Shown piece after piece: positions 1 to 5,313 of a stretch of DNA of 5,493 nt (position 1 is the first letter of the stretch; each line of letters starts with the position of its first letter). The notes beneath the pieces were generated by a model. That model saw only the letters and a list, made by a program, of their open reading frames with translations, did no database searches and was not told the DNA's origin. Source of the stretch: CALHRB01 sp964473465 (lineage in GTDB: Bacteria > Bacteroidota > Ignavibacteria > Kapaibacteriales > UBA2268); NCBI GenBank assembly GCA_964473465.1, contig CAYYPE010000032.1, positions 1 to 5,493 of the forward strand, read 5' to 3'. Position numbers and translations under genes: made by a program.

Positions 1-1
1 C

Positions 2-49
2 CCATCGGCTTTGCCCAATTCCAATGGGCAAATTAATAAAAAAATGTAA
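2..49 (+). CDS. Possible C-terminal end of an upstream small ORF (partial)
   Basis: Read from base 2, the frame gives PSALPNSNGQINKKM followed by TAA at 47-49. The same reading of repeat copy 2 gives the ending ALPNSNGQINKKM of the possible micro-ORF at 3071-3215. Because the DNA of the two copies is identical over this stretch, the shared peptide is not independent evidence of coding. The start lies outside the window. It could equally be non-coding leader sequence. Confidence 0.2.
   Translation, partial: PSALPNSNGQINKKM
10..32 (+). promoter_or_regulatory. Hairpin in leader repeat, copy 1
   Basis: TTTGCCCA (10-17) pairs perfectly with TGGGCAAA (25-32) around a 7-base loop. It is followed by an A-rich rather than T-rich stretch on this strand, and no T-run follows it on the other strand either. 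It therefore does not look like a standard intrinsic terminator. The identical hairpin recurs at 3176-3198. Confidence 0.6.
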
Positions 50-60
50 CTTTTTTCAAA

Positions 61-68
61 TTAATTTG
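61..68 (+). promoter_or_regulatory. Weak candidate for a Bacteroidota-type -7 promoter element
   Basis: TTAATTTG matches the Bacteroidota -7 consensus TAnnTTTG except at its second base, and it is conserved in repeat copy 2 at 3225-3232. No TTTG -33 element sits at the expected spacing, so support is weak. If it is real, transcripts would start shortly before the ATG at 94, and almost at the ATG at 3242 in the second module. Confidence 0.2.
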
Positions 69-93
69 TTTAAATTTTTAAGTGGAGAAAAAA

Positions 94-738
94 ATGAAGA
101 AGATTATATTATTTCTTTTTATTACAATGTTTGTTCTATTAATAAGCTGTTTTGAATTGAAATCACAATGCGAGAAATGCCTATTTCCTAATTTATGCAC
201 ACAGTTTACTCTATCAGTACCAAACTGTGGTAATATTAAATATACAATTTGTTACAGGTGCTTTTCTAACTCAGTTCATGCTGATATCATTGAGATGGAA
301 GGAATAACTTGCACCGATGAACAAGGTCTGGATGCTGTTTGGGATGCCGGATTTCAGTGGATTCGTGATAATATGTCAGAACTATGTGGAACTATGCCTT
401 GTCAAATCGGCTCTAAAACAGTAATTATAACTAGACCAATGTGTGCAACATTAGTTCATTTGGGTTCACAACCTGGAACTTATAAAGTTAAATTTGATAA
501 TTCTTGCGATAAAAGATGCACTAAAGAATTTGAATGGTGCTGGTGTGACTGCATTAATATACCTAATCATTGTTGGAATCGAGATTGTATAGTGCTTGGT
601 CCACACATAAGATTCACTTACATTTCATCTTATGTTACTGGAAATGGCATATGTAGAGTAGATTGGTCGATTGGGGATATATGGTCCCAGGAAGATTGGA
701 CTATCCCTTGTGTACTTTATGATTCTCATTGCCAATAG
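94..738 (+). CDS. Secreted cysteine-rich protein A, family unknown
   Basis: This 214-residue protein is not one I recognise. Residues 1 to about 25 form a signal sequence: KK, then a hydrophobic stretch. Cleavage may fall near KSQ|C (residues 23-26). There is also a lipobox-like LISC ending at Cys19, so a lipoprotein is an alternative. The protein holds 21 cysteines (about 10%), including CWCDC-type spacing near residues 149-153, which suggests a disulfide-stabilised extracellular fold. Residues 96-117 (ELCG, PC, then P-x-C) and the final CQ recur in the second cysteine-rich protein at 3242-3814, so the two look like diverged paralogues. I chose the ATG at 94 because GGAG lies 6 bases upstream; a GTG at 82 is possible but has weaker support. 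The gene stands 118 bp before propeller A and is probably cotranscribed with it. Its function is unknown; partner or substrate of the propeller is only a guess. Confidence 0.85.
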   Translation: MKKIILFLFITMFVLLISCFELKSQCEKCLFPNLCTQFTLSVPNCGNIKYTICYRCFSNSVHADIIEMEGITCTDEQGLDAVWDAGFQWIRDNMSELCGTMPCQIGSKTVIITRPMCATLVHLGSQPGTYKVKFDNSCDKRCTKEFEWCWCDCINIPNHCWNRDCIVLGPHIRFTYISSYVTGNGICRVDWSIGDIWSQEDWTIPCVLYDSHCQ

Positions 739-788
739 TATTTAGTTGTATGATTGAGTTAGCTTAAATTCAAGCAAAATATTTTATA

Positions 789-823
789 CCCTTTGCCTTA
801 CCTAAAAGACTAAAGGCAAAGGG
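789..823 (+). promoter_or_regulatory. Perfect 11-bp hairpin between cysteine-rich gene A and propeller A
   Basis: CCCTTTGCCTT (789-799) pairs perfectly with AAGGCAAAGGG (813-823) around a 13-base loop. It starts 51 bases after the stop of the upstream gene and ends 33 bases before the next ATG. The following bases (AAATAATTAAG) are not a T-run. It may be a terminator of non-canonical type, an attenuator, or an RNA-processing or stability element. A hairpin of unrelated sequence occupies the equivalent place in the second module (3857-3882). Confidence 0.6.
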
Positions 824-843
824 AAATAATTAAGCAATCTTAA

Positions 844-851
844 AAAGGGGA
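844..851 (+). promoter_or_regulatory. Shine-Dalgarno-like site of propeller A
   Basis: The A-rich AAAGGGGA stretch lies about 5 bases before the ATG at 857 and supports this start. The other main genes have weaker or no such sites. Confidence 0.55.
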
Positions 852-856
852 TAAAA

Positions 857-2974
857 ATGAAAATTTGCAAATTTTACTTTATTTTAGTACTTTTTATATT
901 TCATATAGGAAATGCTCAGTGGGAGCCATGCAATAATGGCATTGAAGGTGCTTATGTTACAGCTATTGCAATTACCGGGGATAAAATTTTTGCCGGCACT
1001 TTATCTAATGGAGTTTTTTTATCTACTGACAATGGAAAAAATTGGATTAAAAAAAGTTCTGGTTTGACCGATTTGAGTATAAATTGTATTGCGGTTAGAG
1101 GAGATAATATTTTTGCGGGAACGATGAGCGGAGTATTTTTATCAACAGACAATGGAAAAAGTTGGAAAGAAAAAAATTATGGACTACAAAATAAAAATGT
1201 AATGGCATTAATTGTAAAAAATGATATAATTTTTGCAGGTATATTCGGATTGGGGGTTTTTTATTCAACAGATAATGGAGAAAAATGGCAAAAAAAAATG
1301 CCTATCACTGAATCAGATTTATATTCTGTTTTTTCATTGGCTATTAAGGGAGATAAAATCTTTGCAGGAACAAAATACGATCCACTTCGAGACACTTTAT
1401 CCAGAATATATCTATCAAGTGATGATGGGAAGACGTGGGTTGCGAAGGAAAAAGGTTTGCCTAATAATATTAGTGTTATTTGTTTAGCTGTGAAAGGTGA
1501 ATATTTATTTGCTGGTTCAAATAATGGTTTATTTTTATCAAGTGATGATGGAGAAAGCTGGACTAAGCAAAGTAATCATTTGAAAATCATTAGGGACATT
1601 GCAGTTTTGGGGGATAATTTATATTCAGCAACTCCAGATGGAATTTATATGTCAACAGACAATGGAAAAAGTTGGATTTTAAAGCTTAATAGTATATCTT
1701 CAATCAAAATAATCGTTAAAGGTAACGACATAATTGCCGGAACTTCGAAAGGTATTTATACTTCTGATGATCATGGTGAAAACTGGTTAAAGAATAATAC
1801 TGGTTTGACCGATGTAAGCATCGGCGAATTTGTAATAGTGGGAAGTAATATTTTTGCTGGTGGAAGTAGTTTATTCTTTTCATCGGATGATGGAAACAAT
1901 TGGTCAGAAAAACAGGTTACCGGGTTAGAAAGCGAGTCATTTACTGGTTTGGTAAGTTTAGGGGGCAATATATTTGTAAGTTCCCTAAAAGGTATTTATA
2001 TGACATCGGATTTAGGTAATACATGGGAAGATAAAAATTCTGGCTTGTCAAACTTATATATTGCCAATTTGAAAGTGAGTGAAAATATCTTATTTGTTTG
2101 TACTTATGGTAGTGGTATATTTCAATCGAGAGATAATGGTAATACATGGGAAGATAAAAATTCAGGCTTAACCGAAGATCAAAAGAAGGATATTTCAAGG
2201 ATTGCTGTTAATGGACAATATATTATTGCTGCAAAGAATATGTATTCTGGAGTACTTTTATCAACAGATAGTGGAAAAAGTTGGACAAGCTATGATACCA
2301 TTTTCTCTAAAACTAATATTTTTTCCTTAACATTCAATGGAAATGATATATTTGCAGGTGGTTACTCAGGAAATTATTTTTATTCTTCAGATTTTGGTAA
2401 AACTTGGGTAAAGATAAATATTGACCCGGGAAATAAACCAGTTATTTATACTATGTCAATCAACGGAAGGAATATATTAGCAGGCACAATAAACGGTGTC
2501 TATTTTTCTTCTGATTATGGGATTAATTGGAATCAATATAATCTTGGGTTGACAAGTAAAGCTATTTATTCTTTTTTAATCAAAGGTAATTATGTGTTTG
2601 CAGGTACTTCAGGAGGAGTATTTCGTGCCAGACTTTCCGATTTTGGTATTTCTCCGGTTGAAGAATATAGGACTGAAGTAAAATATCATTCAAATCATTT
2701 TTATTCTGAGCCACCTTATCCGACTCCTTCACAATCAATTGTTAAAGCAGATGTGTATTGGGATTTAAGTTTTGACCTTTCTGAAGCTGTTCAAGGTGTT
2801 TACAATTCACAGGGAATATTAATCGAAAGTAAAGAAAATATTAATATTACAAGTTCTACCAGAGCTCCTGCACAGATTAATTGGGACTGTTCAAACCAAC
2901 CAGATGGTGTTTATTTTATTGTAATAAGGCATAACAGAAGAACCGATTGCATACCGGTTTTAGTTAGGCGATAA
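857..2974 (+). CDS. Secreted Asp-box (BNR/sortilin-like) beta-propeller A with T9SS-like C-terminal domain
   Basis: The protein has 705 residues. Residues 1-20 are a signal peptide, with likely cleavage at NA|QW. Residues from about 30 to 590 carry 13 Asp-boxes (S-x-D-x-G-x-x-W), starting near 56, 96, 137, 187, 228, 266, 303, 342, 383, 424, 469, 510 and 551. They are mostly 37-45 residues apart, each followed or preceded by strands such as IFAGT. This is the pattern of BNR/sortilin/Ycf48-like propellers, although no sialidase catalytic residues are evident. The spacing of 50 between boxes 3 and 4 reflects an insert containing RDTL (178-181), also found in propeller B. Residues from about 615 to 705 (PYPTP, YWD, GVYNSQG, WDCS, GVYFIV, IPVLV) resemble a T9SS type A sorting domain, implying export across the outer membrane. 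The role is unknown; binding or adhesion is an inference. It is the second gene of the first module. Confidence 0.9.
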   Translation: MKICKFYFILVLFIFHIGNAQWEPCNNGIEGAYVTAIAITGDKIFAGTLSNGVFLSTDNGKNWIKKSSGLTDLSINCIAVRGDNIFAGTMSGVFLSTDNGKSWKEKNYGLQNKNVMALIVKNDIIFAGIFGLGVFYSTDNGEKWQKKMPITESDLYSVFSLAIKGDKIFAGTKYDPLRDTLSRIYLSSDDGKTWVAKEKGLPNNISVICLAVKGEYLFAGSNNGLFLSSDDGESWTKQSNHLKIIRDIAVLGDNLYSATPDGIYMSTDNGKSWILKLNSISSIKIIVKGNDIIAGTSKGIYTSDDHGENWLKNNTGLTDVSIGEFVIVGSNIFAGGSSLFFSSDDGNNWSEKQVTGLESESFTGLVSLGGNIFVSSLKGIYMTSDLGNTWEDKNSGLSNLYIANLKVSENILFVCTYGSGIFQSRDNGNTWEDKNSGLTEDQKKDISRIAVNGQYIIAAKNMYSGVLLSTDSGKSWTSYDTIFSKTNIFSLTFNGNDIFAGGYSGNYFYSSDFGKTWVKINIDPGNKPVIYTMSINGRNILAGTINGVYFSSDYGINWNQYNLGLTSKAIYSFLIKGNYVFAGTSGGVFRARLSDFGISPVEEYRTEVKYHSNHFYSEPPYPTPSQSIVKADVYWDLSFDLSEAVQGVYNSQGILIESKENINITSSTRAPAQINWDCSNQPDGVYFIVIRHNRRTDCIPVLVRR
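1142..1676 (+). repeat. 25-bp Asp-box direct repeat within propeller A
   Basis: The 25 bases at 1142-1166 are identical to those at 1652-1676, 510 bp (170 codons) apart and in the same frame. They encode STDNGKSW in blades 2 and 6. The spacing is a multiple of three, so recombination between the copies would remove whole blades without breaking the frame. Confidence 0.75.
2015..2169 (+). repeat. Near-identical blade repeat within propeller A
   Basis: Positions 2015-2046 and 2138-2169 agree at 31 of 32 bases (26 identical, one mismatch, 5 identical). They lie 123 bp apart, exactly 41 codons or one blade. Both encode GNTWEDKNSGL (residues 387-397 and 428-438). This points to a recent blade duplication or gene conversion. 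Confidence 0.85.
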
Positions 2975-3054
2975 TATATAATATTAAGATTATCTGAGAT
3001 ATAATAACATTAATCATGGTTTTGTGATTCAATGTTCTTTTCAAAACAAATTTG

Positions 3055-3062
3055 AAAGGAGG
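3055..3062 (+). promoter_or_regulatory. Strong Shine-Dalgarno sequence AAAGGAGG
   Basis: AAAGGAGG is a full match to the usual anti-Shine-Dalgarno sequence and sits 8 bases before an ATG at 3071. It is the strongest ribosome-binding-like site in the window, yet the ATG it serves opens only a 16-codon frame (stop at 3119-3121) unless the frame shifts. Confidence 0.55.
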
Positions 3063-3070
3063 ATTAGCCT

Positions 3071-3215
3071 ATGCGGGTAATTTCTTACAGCAGGAGTAAA
3101 AAAAGCCGAACCGGATACTGAACCCACCGATTCGGCAAAGAAGCGAGCAAAAGAAAACTTTGTTGACTTAAAGGCTTTGCCCAATTCCAATGGGCAAATT
3201 AATAAAAAAATGTAA
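3071..3215 (+). CDS. Possible micro-ORF, 47 codons if the frame shifts at a run of seven A
   Basis: From the ATG at 3071 the zero frame encodes MRVISYSRSKKSRTGY and stops at 3119-3121. A run of seven A lies at 3098-3104. Omitting one A (a +1 shift) joins this start to a frame open until TAA at 3213-3215, giving a 47-residue, charged, hydrophilic peptide ending in ALPNSNGQINKKM. That ending is encoded inside the leader repeat and could also be read in copy 1. A strong AAAGGAGG precedes the start, and a GC-rich hairpin follows the A-run directly. Three explanations fit: a real small gene with transcriptional slippage or programmed frameshifting, a decayed gene or assembly error in the homopolymer, or chance. 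I recognise no family. The stop lies 26 bases before the ATG of cysteine-rich gene B. Confidence 0.3.
3105..3136 (+). promoter_or_regulatory. GC-rich hairpin directly after the A7 run
   Basis: GCCGAACCGG (3105-3114) pairs with CCGATTCGGC (3127-3136) with one mismatch in ten and a 12-base loop. It begins immediately after seven A (3098-3104). No T-run follows, so it is not a typical terminator on this strand. On the other strand the A-run would read as seven T following the stem, which fits an intrinsic terminator for minus-strand transcription, though no minus-strand gene is seen nearby. Confidence 0.5.
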
Positions 3216-3241
3216 CATTTTATATTAATTTGTTTAAATTT
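3173..3241 (+). repeat. Leader repeat, copy 2 (upstream of cysteine-rich gene B)
   Basis: This is the second copy of the repeat at 7-77, ending one base before the ATG at 3242. Blocks 3173-3216 and 3225-3241 are identical to copy 1. Sequence left of 3173 is unrelated to the six bases visible before copy 1. The near-perfect identity contrasts with the weak similarity of the proteins that follow, so this non-coding or leader part has been kept or homogenised. Confidence 0.9.
3176..3198 (+). promoter_or_regulatory. Hairpin in leader repeat, copy 2
   Basis: TTTGCCCA (3176-3183) and TGGGCAAA (3191-3198) form the same perfect 8-bp stem as at 10-32, ahead of a run of seven A. Confidence 0.6.
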
Positions 3242-3814
3242 ATGTTTGGAGTAAAAACGAAAAAGATTCTTTTATTATTGGCTATTGCATTGCTTGTTTT
3301 GATGAGTAATAAGGAAATGATTGGACAAGATTGTCCCTCTGGCTGGCAGCAAAGGATTGTTACTGGATATCCTCAATGCCCAGATGCACAATTTATTATT
3401 GAAGTATGTTGTCCTATTAGCGGTGGTGTTGTTCAATTTAGATTTATTAGAGTTGATGGATGTTCTGGTTATTATCTGCCATCTGTTATGGATTGGCTTA
3501 GTGCAAGAGTAAGAGCTAATTATTTTGAATTATGCGGAGTTTGGGTTCCTTGTATTCCCGGTCCACCAAAAGATGTTTATATATTAATTCCTTTGTGTTT
3601 CTACGAGAATGACGAAAAAGCAAACGATTTTCTTTTTTGTGATGTTTCATGGTGCAAGGAGCATTGGACTGTGTGCGATTTAGGTGGAGGTAATTTAGAT
3701 TGGAATCAAATATCTAAAGAAATAATTGGCGATCCATACCCACAATGCTTAAATAATATGTATAGTGAGGAGTTACCTCGCGGAACCTGTTTCAAAGTGG
3801 AAGATTGTCAATGA
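3242..3814 (+). CDS. Secreted cysteine-rich protein B, paralogue of protein A
   Basis: This is a 190-residue protein of no recognised family. Residues 1 to about 29 form a signal peptide: basic KTKK, a hydrophobic LLLLAIALLVL core, then a possible cut at IGQ|DC. It has 14 cysteines. ELCG falls at residues 96-99, the same position as in the protein at 94-738, followed in both by PC, then P-x-C or PLC, and both end in CQ. These shared landmarks, the shared leader repeat and the same neighbour indicate an old paralogue pair with strong divergence elsewhere. I chose the ATG at 3242 rather than an in-frame TTG at 3230, because the TTG lies inside the repeat and no site favours it. There is no clear Shine-Dalgarno sequence, so a very short or absent leader is possible. 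Propeller B follows after 122 bp. Function is unknown. Confidence 0.85.
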   Translation: MFGVKTKKILLLLAIALLVLMSNKEMIGQDCPSGWQQRIVTGYPQCPDAQFIIEVCCPISGGVVQFRFIRVDGCSGYYLPSVMDWLSARVRANYFELCGVWVPCIPGPPKDVYILIPLCFYENDEKANDFLFCDVSWCKEHWTVCDLGGGNLDWNQISKEIIGDPYPQCLNNMYSEELPRGTCFKVEDCQ

Positions 3815-3856
3815 TTAAAATATGTAAATATATAGTTTAAAATTGTATTTTTTTAT

Positions 3857-3882
3857 CCGGTCAGTTAAATCTGCCTGACCGG
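3857..3882 (+). promoter_or_regulatory. Perfect 8-bp hairpin between cysteine-rich gene B and propeller B
   Basis: CCGGTCAG (3857-3864) pairs with CTGACCGG (3875-3882) around a 10-base loop. A run of seven T (3848-3854) lies before rather than after the stem, so it is not a normal terminator for this strand. It starts 43 bases after the stop of the upstream gene, matching the placement of the hairpin at 789-823 although the two sequences are unrelated. Confidence 0.6.
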
Positions 3883-3936
3883 TAATTCTAAATTAAAAAG
3901 GAAAATATATTTTATTAAGAATAAATCAAAAATAAT

Positions 3937-5313
3937 ATGAAGAAAATTGTTTTAATTTTTGCAGTAATAGTATTTGCTTCTATAAGTACTTATGACTTGT
4001 ATTCTTATTGGGAAAAAATAAATAATGGGCTTACCAATACCAGAGATGGTAAAAATACATATATTTTTATTACTGATTTATTGGTTTACAATAATTCAAT
4101 ATATGCTACAACAAGCAATGATGGGATTTTTATTTCGACAGATAATGGTGAAAATTGGGTAAAAAAGAATAATGGAATACAAGGTGAAAACATACCATAT
4201 ACATTATTGGCATATAATAATAATTATATTTTTGCTTCAGTAAAAAAACTATACAGCATTTATAGAGACACTCTTACTGGTGAATATAAAAATGATTCCT
4301 CTGGAATAAGTGGAATTTATTATTCTAAGGACGGAGGTGAAAATTGGATTTCAACTAAAAGAAATGGTTTAACCGATTCAAATTATATTTCAGCAATAGC
4401 TGCAGACGATAATATTTTAATTGTTGGAACAGATAATATGCAGGGAGTTTATATTTCGACAGATAACGGAGAAAATTGGGTACAAAAGAAAAATGGATTT
4501 CATAGCAACATTAGTAGAATTTACTCTCTTATTATAAAGGACAATATAATTTTTGCTGGAACGAGTGGAGGTGTTTATGTTTCAACTGACTATGGTGAAA
4601 ACTGGGTTAAAAAAAGTTCTCATTTCATAAGTCAAATTCACTTTAAAGGAGATACATTAATTTCATGCTCGTGGAATGTCGGTGTTAATATTTCTTATGA
4701 TAAAGGAGAAACATGGATTCCCAAAAACAATGGTTTGAGAGAAAAAACAGTTACGTGTGTTGCTACAGTTAATGATCTAATATTCATAGGGATTTCACCT
4801 ACGATGGTATGGGATCCGGAGGGAGGTGTTCATTATTCTTCGGATGGCGGGGATACGTGGCTTACAAGGAATAAAGGATTCAGGAAAACGGGAATTAGTA
4901 AAATTGCTATCAAGGATGATTACATTTTTGCCGCACAGACTTTTGGAATTGCTGATACAAATTTTGGAATGTATAGGGCAAAACTTAATGAAATAATAAC
5001 CGGAGTTGAATTCGTTAGTTTAAGAGAAGAACACTTCTACTCAGCCCCTCCACAGCCAAATCCAGCGAGCGAGTTAGTAAGAGCAGGAATTTATTGGGAC
5101 TCACAAGATTATGATATTGATAATGCAGAAAAAGGTGTCTATGATATTCTTGGCAATAAAGTAAGTGAAAGCAAAGATTTACAATTAACAAATATCCACC
5201 CTTATTCTGCGGAAATTATTTGGAACTGTTCGAGCGCTTCTTCTGGTTTGTATTTCATTGTTCTAAATTATAAGGGTAAAATGAGAACAATACCGGTAAT
5301 AGTAACAAAATAA
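3937..5313 (+). CDS. Secreted Asp-box (BNR/sortilin-like) beta-propeller B with T9SS-like C-terminal domain
   Basis: The protein has 458 residues. Residues 1 to about 20 are a hydrophobic signal peptide after MKK; the cleavage site is unclear. Six Asp-boxes start near residues 67, 130, 174, 216, 253 and 301, spaced 37-63 apart. The wide first gap holds an insert with RDTL (110-113), matched in propeller A. The propeller closes with GMYRAKL (344-350), like GVFRARL in A. Residues from about 365 to 458 (HFYSAPPQPNP, IYWD, VYDILGNKV, WNCS, GLYFIV, TIPVIV) form a T9SS type A-like sorting domain parallel to that of A (HFYS-x-PP-x-P-x-P, GVY, W-x-CS, YFIV, IPV). It is about 250 residues shorter than A, mainly through fewer blades. 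No good Shine-Dalgarno sequence precedes the ATG. It is probably surface-exposed or secreted; ligand unknown. Confidence 0.9.
   Translation: MKKIVLIFAVIVFASISTYDLYSYWEKINNGLTNTRDGKNTYIFITDLLVYNNSIYATTSNDGIFISTDNGENWVKKNNGIQGENIPYTLLAYNNNYIFASVKKLYSIYRDTLTGEYKNDSSGISGIYYSKDGGENWISTKRNGLTDSNYISAIAADDNILIVGTDNMQGVYISTDNGENWVQKKNGFHSNISRIYSLIIKDNIIFAGTSGGVYVSTDYGENWVKKSSHFISQIHFKGDTLISCSWNVGVNISYDKGETWIPKNNGLREKTVTCVATVNDLIFIGISPTMVWDPEGGVHYSSDGGDTWLTRNKGFRKTGISKIAIKDDYIFAAQTFGIADTNFGMYRAKLNEIITGVEFVSLREEHFYSAPPQPNPASELVRAGIYWDSQDYDIDNAEKGVYDILGNKVSESKDLQLTNIHPYSAEIIWNCSSASSGLYFIVLNYKGKMRTIPVIVTK

Larger units (their letters stand above)
7..77 (+). repeat. Leader repeat, copy 1 (upstream of cysteine-rich gene A)
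   Basis: Positions 7-50 are identical to 3173-3216 (44 of 44 bases), and 61-77 are identical to 3225-3241 (17 of 17). The 8-10 bases between these blocks are divergent and differ by 2 bp in length. Each copy lies directly upstream of one of the two cysteine-rich genes, so the repeat marks the front of the duplicated module. It contains a hairpin (10-32) and could encode the end of a small ORF (stop at 47-49). It may be a shared promoter or 5' leader, a recombination boundary, or the tail of a duplicated small gene; the sequence does not decide between these. Confidence 0.9.
2975..3172. other. Intergenic region between the modules (before leader repeat copy 2)
   Basis: With the repeat that follows, this forms a 267-bp gap without an established gene. 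The first 80 bp are AT-rich and featureless to my eye. From about 3055 the base composition becomes richer in GC. This part contains an AAAGGAGG site, a possible micro-ORF and a GC-rich hairpin, listed separately. I see no tRNA, known riboswitch or transposase signature. Confidence 0.6.

Noticed and set aside
10..32. Leader-repeat hairpin as an intrinsic terminator
   Set aside because: On the + strand an A-rich run, not a T-run, follows the stem, and no T-run follows it on the minus strand.
1233..1487. Plus-strand frame overlapping propeller A
   Set aside because: It is an out-of-frame shadow of a clear Asp-box coding region.
952..2198. Minus-strand open frames at 952-1152, 1771-1968 and 1941-2198
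   Set aside because: They lie antisense inside the propeller A coding region and mirror its repeats; no start signals or family features support them.
857..2974. Regular internal repeats as a CRISPR or tandem DNA array
   Set aside because: The periodicity of about 120 bp is in frame and explained by propeller blades.
857..2974. Sialidase function from the BNR/Asp-box repeats
   Set aside because: Asp-boxes occur in many non-enzymatic propellers, and no arginine triad or other sialidase catalytic pattern could be placed.
3071..3094. MRVISYSR start resembling serine recombinase N-termini
   Set aside because: The likeness covers only a few residues, with no recombinase motif after it.
3321..3512. 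Plus-strand frame overlapping cysteine-rich gene B
   Set aside because: It is an out-of-frame shadow; the main frame has a signal peptide and a paralogue.
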